Of a DNA stretch of 20,060 bases, positions 8,676 to 15,559 are shown piece after piece. Origin of the DNA: a virus. Location of the stretch: IMG/VR virus record IMGVR_UViG_3300047564_006187, positions 1 to 20,060 of that record, one strand, 5' to 3'. Each line of letters starts with the position of its first letter. The stretch's first letter is position 1. The notes beneath the pieces are model-generated. The model saw only the letters and a list, made by a program, of their open reading frames with translations, searched no databases and was not told where the DNA came from. The translations under genes were made by a program, and so were the position numbers.

Positions 8676-9151
8676 AAAAGGTAATCAAACTCACAGAAAC
8701 CGACTTACAAAAATTAGTCAATAAAGTTCTTAAGGAAGCGGAACATGAACATAGTCGTTATATGTTTTTCACTAATCTTCAACAAATTAAAAGACAATCA
8801 GAACTTTTATTGGAGTTGGATGATGAGGTAATCAATCAGATTTTGGAGAACGGTCACGATTGGGCTGACGACCACATTACCGTGGCAAAAGAAAACATGG
8901 ACCAGGTTTTTGATTTCTTGATGAATGAAACGCAAGATTCTGAAATGGACATGTCTATGATGGATGATGTTACTATAATAGAAGGACGTAAAAAAACAGG
9001 TACTAAGTTATGTGCTCGTGGTAAAGCCGCTGCTAAGTCGAAGTATGACGTGTTTCCTTCAGCCTATTCAAATGGTTACGCTGTCCAAGTATGTAAAGGA
9101 AGAATGCCAGGTCTCGACGGAAAAAAAAGATGTTCGGGAGTGTATTGTTAA
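8672..9151 (+). CDS. 159-aa Cys/Lys-rich protein with capsid-targeting-like N-terminus
   Basis: Three parts are visible. Residues 1-22 form a basic amphipathic helix (IKLTETDLQKLVNKVLKE from residue 5) followed by Ala23. Residues 28-90 are a helical acidic domain (MFFTNLQQIKRQ to FDFLMNE). Residues 110-159 are a basic domain with Cys114, Cys141, Cys154 and Cys159 around KYDVFPSAYSNGYAVQVCKG, plausibly a metal-binding or DNA-binding fold. L-K-E before Ala fits the T4 gp21 cleavage consensus (L/I-x-E), and T4 internal proteins carry a similar short N-terminal capsid-targeting helix. I infer an internal head protein processed by the prohead protease. The ATG overlaps the preceding stop. The family name is unknown to me. 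Confidence 0.7.
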   Translation: MKKVIKLTETDLQKLVNKVLKEAEHEHSRYMFFTNLQQIKRQSELLLELDDEVINQILENGHDWADDHITVAKENMDQVFDFLMNETQDSEMDMSMMDDVTIIEGRKKTGTKLCARGKAAAKSKYDVFPSAYSNGYAVQVCKGRMPGLDGKKRCSGVYC

Positions 9152-9152
9152 C

Positions 9153-9183
9153 TTTGTAGTTTTAATTTAGTGTTGTATATTTG
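9153..9183 (+). promoter_or_regulatory. Bacteroidota-type promoter (TTTG-N19-TATATTTG)
   Basis: TTTG at 9153-9156 (-33 element), a 19-base spacer and TATATTTG at 9176-9183 fit the Bacteroidota primary-sigma consensus TTTG / TAnnTTTG exactly. Transcription would start near 9189-9191, about 10 bases before ATG 9201. It is the only such promoter I found in an intergenic gap, and it implies transcription of the 9201-9931 pair by unmodified host polymerase early in infection. Confidence 0.75.
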
Positions 9184-9200
9184 TGGTCAAATATCAACTA

Positions 9201-9605
9201 ATGAATAACCTCTACCACAAGTTCCGTCGGTTTGTTCAAAAACAAACCATCCAAGCGTTCCGTTATGTTCAAACGGATTACGAAAAGTCGATTTACGAAA
9301 ACGACTCTATTACAATTTGTAAAAAGTTGATTAGTCAAAAAGAATCAACATTATTACTCACACCAAGAAGTGGGAAAAGATATATCAAAAGTGAAACTTC
9401 AGATGTATTTATTATTCTCGACAGTCATAGAATCAAAATTATCAATCACATCTACGCTTATGATATCTATGTTACAGATAAGCCCTGGACAAAGTTGTTA
9501 GACTACTTTGATACAGAGGTAGAAAAAAGAAGAGATGAATTTGAAAAACAAATTACCTCTAACATCCAAAGTTCACTAAAAAAGATTTTACACGAAGTCA
9601 AATGA
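9201..9605 (+). CDS. Hypothetical 134-aa protein
   Basis: The start chosen is ATG 9201. An in-frame GTG at 9183 is the last base of the -7 promoter element and cannot be in the transcript. The N-terminus is basic and aromatic (LYHKFRRFVQKQTIQAFRYV). A mixed alpha/beta middle follows with the IILDSHRIKIINH strand pair. The last 40 residues are a charged helix ending in SSLKKILHEVK, which resembles the L-x-K-[IV]-L-x-E motif at the ends of other proteins in the window. No catalytic motif was recognised. It overlaps the next gene by 4 bases (ATGA), forming a two-gene operon behind the host-type promoter. Function unknown, probably an early or middle gene. Confidence 0.7.
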   Translation: MNNLYHKFRRFVQKQTIQAFRYVQTDYEKSIYENDSITICKKLISQKESTLLLTPRSGKRYIKSETSDVFIILDSHRIKIINHIYAYDIYVTDKPWTKLLDYFDTEVEKRRDEFEKQITSNIQSSLKKILHEVK

Positions 9606-9931
9606 AACATCCTTTCCATACTTTATTTTACATTGGTCTTTCAACTATGCTCTTTGTTGGTACATTTTTGAGTCTTTTAGTTATTAACATCAAAGACATA
9701 CTTCCTTCGACATTTAGTGACAGTGAACCACGCGTTGTTAATCGAGACGTAATTGTCACAACACCTATTGAGATTTTGAGTGGACCAACACCTCAAACAA
9801 AACCTATCGAGAAAGTAATAGTGACAAAAAAAACAGAAAAAACGGTGGAATTACCAATCCAAGGGGACAGCACCAAAACATTACCCGAAAAAAAAGATTC
9901 AACGGAAACGCCTGTTATAAAGACTCCTTGA
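9602..9931 (+). CDS. Small single-pass membrane protein with Pro/Thr/Lys-rich tail
   Basis: A 109-aa protein. Residues about 7-30 (TLFYIGLSTMLFVGTFLSLL) are a hydrophobic membrane segment after a short basic N-terminus, so the N-terminus should be inside. The remaining 80 residues are Pro/Thr/Lys-rich, low in hydrophobics and probably extended in the periplasm, rather like the linker of TonB or of inner-membrane spanins. There is no Cys lipobox. Its first bases overlap the previous stop, and its last 17 bases overlap the convergent gene at 9915. It could be a spanin-like lysis protein or a superinfection-exclusion protein; the sequence does not decide. Confidence 0.65.
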   Translation: MKHPFHTLFYIGLSTMLFVGTFLSLLVINIKDILPSTFSDSEPRVVNRDVIVTTPIEILSGPTPQTKPIEKVIVTKKTEKTVELPIQGDSTKTLPEKKDSTETPVIKTP

Positions 9932-10640
9932 GTACTTTGTGGATTAAATTTCTTAATCCCTCATTTTTTTTCTTTGGTTTGTAAGACGTCATAGTTGGTT
10001 TGTTACCCTTACCAACTTTGGGGTCTTTTTTTTCCGCGGCTCTTTTTTGAGCACAAGCAGATTTTTTTTGTGCGTCAGTCATTTTTGACGCCACACCCGC
10101 GGCTCTACATTTAGGATAACCCTTAGATTCTCCTTCAGGTCTGCCACAAGGTGGATGCCCACCACCTTCTTTTTTTCTACAAATGTTTACCCAAGGACCT
10201 TTTGGTTGTTTTGACCCTTTTGGTTTTTTCTTGGTACCAAACCAAACGGCTAAATCTTCTTTTATCATAATTGGTTCGTAATCTGATTTAGGTAAATTAG
10301 CGATTTTCTTAATATACTCAGGTGTACCAGGTTGTTTAACCCCACTTGGGTCATATCCATTAATTGGATTACCGCCAGCATCATTTTGTGTAAAATTTTT
10401 TTTGGCAATTTTTGCTTTCTTCAAAGCAATTATTTCGTTTTTTGATATTTGTTTCTTATTTCTCGCCATTTGACCATCATATGAATCATAGGCGTTTTCT
10501 GTAGAAACATACTCAGACACAGGAATATCAAAAGGGGCAACAGTATGTTTGTCCCAAATGTGTGGGGCTAAATTCAAAGGTACCTTGAAACTGCCAGCAT
10601 TAACTGCTCCTGTAGATTCCTTTAAATTTTTCTTTTCCAT
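9915..10640 (-). CDS. 241-aa Lys-rich protein with Cys-rich domain and terminal L-x-E helix
   Basis: It starts with MEKKNLKESTG and ends with LRNLIHKVLKESL, so both ends carry an L-K-E-S sequence matching the prohead-protease consensus. Residues about 128-205 form a Cys/Gly/Lys-rich domain. It opens with WFG and WVNIC, then GGGHPPCGRPEG and GYPKCRAAGVASKM, and a further Cys follows in KKSACAQKRAAEKK. Spacing of the four Cys suggests a small metal-binding fold. I associate similar K-W/C-G-R/Y-P-x-C domains with large phages and algal viruses, without being able to check. The tail is strongly basic, fitting DNA binding inside the head. A TATTTAT box is located 11 bases upstream of the ATG. It is convergent with the membrane-protein gene, overlapping by 17 bases. 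Confidence 0.7.
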   Translation of the reverse strand: MEKKNLKESTGAVNAGSFKVPLNLAPHIWDKHTVAPFDIPVSEYVSTENAYDSYDGQMARNKKQISKNEIIALKKAKIAKKNFTQNDAGGNPINGYDPSGVKQPGTPEYIKKIANLPKSDYEPIMIKEDLAVWFGTKKKPKGSKQPKGPWVNICRKKEGGGHPPCGRPEGESKGYPKCRAAGVASKMTDAQKKSACAQKRAAEKKDPKVGKGNKPTMTSYKPKKKNEGLRNLIHKVLKESL

Positions 10641-10651
10641 AGTATATTACC

Positions 10652-10658
10652 ATAAATA
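10652..10658 (-). promoter_or_regulatory. TATTTAT box, candidate late promoter
   Basis: On the minus strand ACTATTTATGG lies 11 bases before the ATG at 10640, in the 33-base divergent gap. The same ACTATTTAT string occurs upstream of gp22. On the plus strand no comparable box precedes the 10674 gene. Confidence 0.5.
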
Positions 10659-10673
10659 GTTTGATATAAAGAA

Positions 10674-10901
10674 ATGGAAGAATTTAATTCGATAGGCGTT
10701 TTATTTGATAAAATCCAATATACAGGACCCGAGGATTTTGAAAAATTAGTTTTAGATTTATCAGAACCTCAGGCATTTTATGTTTTACAAGTTGCTTTAG
10801 AGAAATCTTACAACTCCGGTATATTTACTTTACAGGAGGCAGAAATATTGTCCAAATCATTAAGAATGTTAAATAAACCATCCATAGAAAAAGAAATCTA
10901 A
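10674..10901 (+). CDS. 75-aa acidic hypothetical protein
   Basis: A small acidic, fully helical protein (LDLSEPQAFYVLQVALEKSY in the middle). No family recognised and no Cys or membrane segment. It is transcribed away from the 9915 gene. The 33-base gap contains no clear plus-strand promoter: ATAGTTTG comes one base short of the Bacteroidota -7 element TAnnTTTG. A strong hairpin terminator follows 3 bases after its stop, which supports a real, separately terminated gene. Start ATG 10674, preceded by AAAGAA. Confidence 0.7.
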   Translation: MEEFNSIGVLFDKIQYTGPEDFEKLVLDLSEPQAFYVLQVALEKSYNSGIFTLQEAEILSKSLRMLNKPSIEKEI

Positions 10902-10904
10902 AAC

Positions 10905-10928
10905 AAGTCCGTTGAGGACTTTTTTTTT
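10905..10928 (+). terminator. Intrinsic terminator after the 75-aa gene
   Basis: A perfect 6-bp stem AAGTCC/GGACTT with a 5-base GTTGA loop is followed by a run of nine T (10920-10928, the first two also in the stem). It sits immediately after the TAA of the 10674 gene. Confidence 0.85.
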
Positions 10929-10936
10929 GCTTAGTC

Positions 10937-11116
10937 ATGACTGAAAAAGATATCATCAAAAAAATTGTAGAGGGAGAGCTCGAATTAACCATGGCAGTTA
11001 GAAATGGTCATAAACCATACATTGGTGACAAATATCAACCGTTAAGAACTGAAGTAGAAATCTTCAGGTGTTTGTATTTTGGTTACGATTCAAAATTTTG
11101 TAAACACAAGAAATAA
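10937..11116 (+). CDS. 59-aa ORF between two terminators
   Basis: An ATG-to-TAA frame of 59 codons starting MTEKDIIKKIVEGELELTMA and ending YFGYDSKFCKHKK. It is balanced in composition, with an acidic N-terminal helix and a basic C-terminus with two Cys (residues 45 and 55). It starts 8 bases after the T-run of one terminator and ends 2 bases before another hairpin, so it fills the gap exactly, which argues that it is a real gene. No promoter is obvious, so expression may depend on read-through of the first terminator. No family recognised. Confidence 0.6.
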   Translation: MTEKDIIKKIVEGELELTMAVRNGHKPYIGDKYQPLRTEVEIFRCLYFGYDSKFCKHKK

Positions 11117-11140
11117 AAAAAGGGGACCGAAGTCCCCTTT
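11115..11140 (-). terminator. gp23 terminator with UUCG tetraloop (bidirectional)
   Basis: Read on the minus strand, a perfect 9-bp stem AAAGGGGAC/GTCCCCTTT encloses TTCG, giving the very stable C(UUCG)G tetraloop, and T residues follow. It lies 21 bases after the gp23 stop. On the plus strand the same stem has CGAA as loop and a weaker T-rich tail, so it may also end the 59-aa gene transcript. Confidence 0.88.
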
Positions 11141-11161
11141 CCTTTTCTATATTGAGATAGA

Positions 11162-12955
11162 TTATCTCAATTCTCTCAAGTCGAATGTTCTTACACCATC
11201 AACTGTGATACGTCCGTAGAAACGGTTGTTCACCACCTTCTTAGCGTATCTGGTCATGATACCCTTGATTGGTGTGAAGTTGAATGGGTTGTACATTGTT
11301 GGAGTGAGTTGTAGAGGTACATACGGTGCGTAGATGTAACCTGTGTCAAGTAACGATGTACCTTTGTGACCCAACAACACTTGGTTTGCTGGGAAGTAAG
11401 GGTCACGGTAAACTTGATATCTACCTGCCAAAGTACCAACTCTCTCGATACCCATGTTGTACTGGTCTTGCTCAGGAGCTGCGTTCGATACGTGGAAGTA
11501 CTCCAAGTCGTCGAAGATAGCAGATACCTCAGAAGATACAACAATCCAGTTAGCTCCACCTCTCAAGGTAGATTTGTGGATTTGTGCTGAGATTTGGTTG
11601 ATTGCCGTGATAAGGGTTTGGTTCCAATCCTTCTGAGTGTAAGGGTTTGAACCATTTCCGTTTCCAAGTCTCTTCCAACCGTTGTAATCCCATCTCAAGT
11701 TCCAAGCCGCAGCTTTTCTCAAGTCTCTAAGGATTTCACGGTCGATTTCAGCCGCTACTTGCTCCGACAACAACGCTGTCAATTCAGCTTCAGCGTCGAT
11801 GTTGTGGAACGCAGCAACGTCTTGTGCCATTTCAGGAGACCATTGTGCTCTTAATTTTCTTTCTGTTACAGATACAGTAACTGACTCGAGGTCAAAAGAA
11901 ACTTCACCTAATCTGTCTTCGAATTCCAAGTTCTTATAAATTCTATAAGTTGAGATAAACGCGGTGTTTACAAGTGAGTTTGAAGAGAACGAAGACCCTG
12001 TGTAACCATCCATAGAAGGACCACAAGTCACACAAACTGGTGTCTGAAGGTCAACTTCTAAGTAGATTTTACCGTTAGCATCACAAACCTGGTAGTAAGT
12101 ACCACCGTCAGTTTTAGAGTTAGGGAATCCTAACGTTACATCCTGACCGTACTGAACAATACCATCACCGTATCTTTGAGTAACAACTCTGAAGAGGTAA
12201 TTATTTTGAGTGTTTGCTGATGTGTAAACGTTTCCAAGAGCTCCACGAATTTCTAAACTAGCGAGGAAAGTCTCTGTATCCATTGGGTTACCATCAGGAC
12301 CAATCAACTGACCAGCACCTGCGTTCGCGAAACCTGACATAACAATGAGTACTTTTCTGTAGTTATCAAGTCCGTAACCAGTGATAATCAAGTTGTCACC
12401 AGCCCAAGCTACTGTAGTAACATCACCTGTGATAGCTGAGAACTGACCTCTTGAGTAGTCGTAAAGACCTGGTGGGTCAAGAGCTGGTTCGTTACCTTCG
12501 TAGAATCTATCGTAAAGGTCTTTAGTGTTTTGGTAGTCGTAACCACTGTTTGGAGTTTGGTCATTAGCTGCGTTTGGTGCTCCGTAAGGTGCCCAGTGCT
12601 GATTTTGTGCGTTTTCGTACGACTGAATGTTAGGTACAAAGTAGAACAACTTACCGATAGGTAGGTTCATAGCTTGTACTGATACGATATCGTTAGCAAG
12701 AAGTTTAGAGAAAACTCTTCTTACGATAGGAAAAACTACAGTCTCGAAAGAACCCGAGTCAGCTGTTGAAGATGCTTCGTTGATTAAGTGTGAAGCTTGG
12801 TTTTCATACAACTGAGCTACGTTCTCCTTAAGGTGACCCTTAAGTCCATCGAGGAAACCTAATTTTTCCCATTTGTTGATTGTGTCTTCTTTGATAACTT
12901 TAAGGTGCTTAAGACCGATGTTACCAACAAGACCTGATTCAAGTAATGCTCCCAT
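11162..12955 (-). CDS. 23: Major capsid protein, T4 gp23-like
   Basis: A 597-aa HK97-fold capsid protein that forms the hexamers of the head. The C-terminus is diagnostic: YQVYRDPYFP, then TGYIYAPYVPLQL and FNFTPIKGIMTRYAKK, matching T4 gp23 DPYAN, FYAPYVALTPL and PVMGFKTRYG. RKLRAQWSPEMAQDVAAFHN followed by AEAELTALL is the conserved helix region. The N-terminal 60 residues are the propeptide: LYENQASHLINE then Ala61 aligns with the T4 maturation site (LTE-A), so cleavage after Glu60 by gp21 is expected. It is about 75 aa longer than T4 gp23, and the extra sequence lies roughly within residues 180-345, with Cys residues around VCVTCGP. Start ATG 12955 is preceded by an A-rich stretch (AATTAAAAAA). 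Codons look more C/G-rich than in neighbouring genes, as expected for high expression. No TATTTAT box; probably transcribed from the gp22 promoter. Confidence 0.95.
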   Translation of the reverse strand: MGALLESGLVGNIGLKHLKVIKEDTINKWEKLGFLDGLKGHLKENVAQLYENQASHLINEASSTADSGSFETVVFPIVRRVFSKLLANDIVSVQAMNLPIGKLFYFVPNIQSYENAQNQHWAPYGAPNAANDQTPNSGYDYQNTKDLYDRFYEGNEPALDPPGLYDYSRGQFSAITGDVTTVAWAGDNLIITGYGLDNYRKVLIVMSGFANAGAGQLIGPDGNPMDTETFLASLEIRGALGNVYTSANTQNNYLFRVVTQRYGDGIVQYGQDVTLGFPNSKTDGGTYYQVCDANGKIYLEVDLQTPVCVTCGPSMDGYTGSSFSSNSLVNTAFISTYRIYKNLEFEDRLGEVSFDLESVTVSVTERKLRAQWSPEMAQDVAAFHNIDAEAELTALLSEQVAAEIDREILRDLRKAAAWNLRWDYNGWKRLGNGNGSNPYTQKDWNQTLITAINQISAQIHKSTLRGGANWIVVSSEVSAIFDDLEYFHVSNAAPEQDQYNMGIERVGTLAGRYQVYRDPYFPANQVLLGHKGTSLLDTGYIYAPYVPLQLTPTMYNPFNFTPIKGIMTRYAKKVVNNRFYGRITVDGVRTFDLRELR

Positions 12956-12985
12956 TTTTTTAATTTTTTAAGGAATTTTATTTAT

Positions 12986-14482
12986 TTAAATTTTTGACAT
13001 CAAATCCTTAATTCTCATGAACTGAGGATTTTCGTATGTCTTAGATTCAATCAATGAAGTTGAGGAACCTGAAGTCATTTGATTGTTGAGTTTTCTTTCA
13101 ACGTTCTCATTGACGCTCTGTGTTTCGGTTTTACCCAATTCTTCTTTGATTGTCTTATAGAGAGATTTTGATTCTTTAAGATTTTCTACAGAATCAAATC
13201 TTCTTAAGATATTGATTTTTTCTTTCTTGGTAGTCGAATGTTCAGTGAACAAACGGGTTGCGTATGCCAAGTTTGAGTTAAATACAGCAACTTCATTAAG
13301 TTTCTCTCTGAATACGTTGAGTGCTTGTCTGTACTCCTCGTTTTTTTCTCTGAGAACTTTCAATTCAGCCTCTACAGATTCAACCTTCACACCATTATTA
13401 CCATATACGTAATTACGGTTGTTGGTGATTCCTTTTCTCAAACCTCTACCCTCTTTAGAGCCCATTCCATAAGTTCTAGCAGCCTCTTTCGTCTCTTCTT
13501 TTTCGTAATCTTTGTAGTGTCCTTTCTTTTCACCAGATTTCTTTTCAACACCGTCTACTTTCTTACGTTTGTATTCGTGTTTCTTAGAACCCCAGTTCTC
13601 TTCCATTTCACCTTCTTTAAATTCGAATTTAGCTTTGCCAGTTCCCATAGTTTTGGGACCCTCTTTTTTGTCTTCGTCGAAGCCCTTCTTAGGTAATGAC
13701 TTATCATACTTAAATTTGGGACTTCCTATACCAACGCCTTTTGGTTTTACAGTCATTTTAGCTTCTTCGAGATTGTATTCTTCAGAACCTTCTTCCATTT
13801 CAGAGTCGTACATTTCTTCCTCATCCATTTCCATAGATTCCTCCATATCTTCCATCTCGTCGTCGTCATCTGACATTTCGATTTCATAGACTACTTCTTC
13901 GTCCATTTCTTCTTCCATTTGTCCAGAGTTAGAATCATACAAAGCAGATAATACAGCTTCCAAGTCAGGGTCAGCCTCATCGAGTTCTTCGAACTCCATG
14001 TCACCTTCTTCTAACTCTTCGTCCATTTCTTCCGCTTCGTTCATTTTAACGATGTATTCCACATCTTCATCATTGTCCTTAATATGAACTTCGTCGTCAT
14101 CTTTAGAAACAATGATTCCGTCTTCTTCACCCATAGCTTTGAAAATTTTCAAAATTTCCTCGTCTGATGCGTCTCTTAAATCGATAGTGTCATCTGAAAA
14201 ATCCATTTCGAGTTCGTCTTCCGACTCCATGTCATCCTCAGAATCACCCATGTCAAAATCAACTTCATTTTCATCACCCATAGTATCCATAGGTAATTCC
14301 AATTCGGTATCGACTTCAATCTCATCTTCGACATCTTGTTCGGTGAGAGATTCTTTTACTAACTGACTGATTTCTTCCTTCATTGTAGAAGCAAGTATTC
14401 CTTTTGCGTTTTCGGCTATAACATCTTCAACGTTTTTCATTTGAATCAGAGCCTCTTCAACTAAATTTTTAGTTTCTTGCAT
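12986..14482 (-). CDS. 22: Prohead core scaffold, gp22-like
   Basis: A 498-aa internal scaffold that organises capsid assembly and is degraded by the prohead protease. Residues about 50-240 are extremely acidic (long Glu/Asp/Met runs), residues 245-350 are Lys/Gly-rich, and the last 120 are a long helical region (LRREKNE-like coiled coil, then YATRLFTEHSTTKKEKINIL) ending MRIKDLMSKI. Position directly before gp23, size and composition support the call. Many L/I-x-E sites (LVEEA, QLVKES, VLREK, SLIES) fit proteolysis by gp21. The acidic region differs from T4 gp22 (about 270 aa), so this one is almost twice as long. It has a TATTTAT box 22 bases upstream and lies behind two tandem terminators, so it starts its own transcript. 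Confidence 0.85.
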   Translation of the reverse strand: MQETKNLVEEALIQMKNVEDVIAENAKGILASTMKEEISQLVKESLTEQDVEDEIEVDTELELPMDTMGDENEVDFDMGDSEDDMESEDELEMDFSDDTIDLRDASDEEILKIFKAMGEEDGIIVSKDDDEVHIKDNDEDVEYIVKMNEAEEMDEELEEGDMEFEELDEADPDLEAVLSALYDSNSGQMEEEMDEEVVYEIEMSDDDDEMEDMEESMEMDEEEMYDSEMEEGSEEYNLEEAKMTVKPKGVGIGSPKFKYDKSLPKKGFDEDKKEGPKTMGTGKAKFEFKEGEMEENWGSKKHEYKRKKVDGVEKKSGEKKGHYKDYEKEETKEAARTYGMGSKEGRGLRKGITNNRNYVYGNNGVKVESVEAELKVLREKNEEYRQALNVFREKLNEVAVFNSNLAYATRLFTEHSTTKKEKINILRRFDSVENLKESKSLYKTIKEELGKTETQSVNENVERKLNNQMTSGSSTSLIESKTYENPQFMRIKDLMSKI

Positions 14483-14504
14483 AGAAAATGTTTTTATTTA
14501 CCTT

Positions 14505-14511
14505 ATAAATA
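14505..14511 (-). promoter_or_regulatory. TATTTAT box before gp22, candidate late promoter
   Basis: On the minus strand ACTATTTATAAGG lies 22 bases before the gp22 ATG and just after a terminator hairpin, the expected place for a fresh promoter serving gp22-gp23. The opposite strand reads TATAAATA, the T4 late box, but no gene follows it in that direction. Confidence 0.55.
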
Positions 14512-14522
14512 GTGTAGTAAAT

Positions 14523-14574
14523 AAAAAAGTTCATTTCTGTCACATCCAAACGGACAAAATGACAGAAATGAACT
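14523..14574 (-). terminator. Long hairpin with T-run, second of tandem terminators
   Basis: A perfect 15-bp inverted repeat (arms 14528-14542 and 14560-14574, AGTTCATTTCTGTCA) has a 17-base loop with a small TCC/GGA stem. Read on the minus strand it ends in TTTTTT. It is much longer than ordinary intrinsic terminators. It could also act as an RNase III site or protect the RNA end. Confidence 0.7.
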
Positions 14575-14576
14575 GT

Positions 14577-14603
14577 AAAAAAAAAGTGGGTCACCCCACT
14601 TTT
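14577..14603 (-). terminator. Intrinsic terminator after the DUF4494-like gene
   Basis: On the minus strand a 9-bp stem AAAAGTGGG/CCCACTTTT has a 4-base GTGA loop and continues into a run of nine T. It begins 2 bases after the TAA at 14606 and ends the gp21-side transcript. Confidence 0.85.
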
Positions 14604-14605
14604 AA

Positions 14606-14815
14606 TTAATCGATTACTTCATCAATCTTACTTTCGCTTACCGAAAAAATTCTCCACTCGTGTTGAAACCCTGTATACTTCTCAGTAACCTTAGCCTCAA
14701 CGTCAGTAACGGAATAACCCTTTACCAACTTCTCCTCTCGGATTTTTTTTATTCTACCTGAGTTTTCATCAGGCATATCGTAAACAACTTTTGCTACAAA
14801 AAATTTCTCATCCAT
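14606..14815 (-). CDS. DUF4494-like small protein
   Basis: A 69-aa protein (starts MDEKFFVAKVVYDMPDENSG). It has the strand-loop-strand-helix-strand pattern of the small DUF4494 family, common in Bacteroidota and their phages: F-x-A/C-K-V-x-Y, then KLVKGYSVTDVEAKVTEKY, then WRIFSVSESKIDEVI. The role of that family is unknown to me. It is 13 bases downstream of gp21, shares its transcript and is followed by the first of two terminators. In T4 the position between genes 21 and 22 is empty, so this is a lineage-specific insertion. The family assignment is from memory of the pattern and needs a profile search. Confidence 0.7.
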   Translation of the reverse strand: MDEKFFVAKVVYDMPDENSGRIKKIREEKLVKGYSVTDVEAKVTEKYTGFQHEWRIFSVSESKIDEVID

Positions 14816-14828
14816 AATTTTGGTTTTT

Positions 14829-15545
14829 TTATCTTGCCAAAAAATCGGATAATTTTTTCATTAAATCAACAGACTTTTCCATTCCGTGACTCTGAGCAAG
14901 TTGTTTTTTTTCTTCGTCGAGGTTTTCTTCGTATTGATTCCTGTCATCGACATTACTAAACAGATATGCTCCAGGTGTTGAAGGCGAAGATACCAAATCA
15001 AAACAAATCAATTCAAAATCATCTTGTACCTCATTCTGTTCCCCCTTCTTAGCCAAAGAACCTACACCTCTTGAGGAAACTCCCATCGTAACACCTTGTC
15101 TCATTAAGTTAGCTGCGATGTCTCCCTTTGTGGATACAATTCCCTTTTCATGAAAACCTGGTGAAGTGAGGAGTTTAAGTTTTCCCATCAAGATATTTCC
15201 ATCCCACCAAATATCAGTAATTATGTGAGACACTCTATCGAGGTCAATTAATGAAGATTCAGGGTGATTCAACTCTGAAGTTGAAAGACCTTTCTTAATA
15301 ATGTTTTTGTACTTGTCAGCTTCTCTTTTGAGAATTCTTTCAGGGTATACTCTACCATTACGATTAGGTACACCAAACTTCTGTAGAACGGCGTAGAATT
15401 CAAAAGGGTTTCTATAATCTAAATCCTTTTGTTCTTTTAAGAAATCTTCATTCAGTCTATCTTTGGGTGATACATATCCCGCATCCATTTCAATAAGAAT
15501 ACCCTTACCCGTGTCACGAGGACCCAAAATTTTCAAATCTTTCAT
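14829..15545 (-). CDS. 21: Prohead core protease, gp21-like
   Basis: A 238-aa serine protease of the T4 gp21 (S78/U9-type) family. It cleaves scaffold, capsid protein and internal proteins after L/I-x-E during head maturation. Conserved blocks are NRNGRVYPERIL (residues 61-72), the catalytic His in ELNHPESS (His94), the catalytic Ser in MGVSSRGVGS (Ser157 or Ser158), and FDLVSSPSTPGAY near residue 188. The length matches the family (T4 212 aa). The C-terminus (EKKQLAQSHGMEKSVDLMKK) is a charged helix that may be removed by self-cleavage. A TATTTAT box lies 14 bases upstream of the ATG, with a TATCTC/GAGATA hairpin directly before the start codon. Confidence 0.93.
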   Translation of the reverse strand: MKDLKILGPRDTGKGILIEMDAGYVSPKDRLNEDFLKEQKDLDYRNPFEFYAVLQKFGVPNRNGRVYPERILKREADKYKNIIKKGLSTSELNHPESSLIDLDRVSHIITDIWWDGNILMGKLKLLTSPGFHEKGIVSTKGDIAANLMRQGVTMGVSSRGVGSLAKKGEQNEVQDDFELICFDLVSSPSTPGAYLFSNVDDRNQYEENLDEEKKQLAQSHGMEKSVDLMKKLSDFLAR

Positions 15546-15559
15546 TATCTCTTTTAGAG

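Noticed and set aside
9183-9185. GTG as the start of the 134-aa gene
   Set aside because: It lies in the -7 promoter element, upstream of the expected transcript start; ATG 9201 is used instead.
11254-11636. ORFs in other frames within gp23
   Set aside because: gp23 is unmistakable in this region; the others have Thr/Ser-rich or random composition.
12979-12985. TATTTAT before gp23
   Set aside because: It is on the plus strand, pointing away from gp23; the sense strand reads ATAAATA. Not counted in the directional set.
13212-13889. Plus-strand ORFs rich in Ser/Phe opposite the scaffold gene
   Set aside because: Shadows of the Glu/Asp/Lys-rich gp22 gene; Glu and Asp codons read backwards give Ser/Phe-rich frames. 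No starts or context of their own.
14504-14511. T4-type late promoter TATAAATA on the plus strand
   Set aside because: Exact match, but no plus-strand gene follows for 1.6 kb; it is the reverse reading of the TATTTAT box of gp22.
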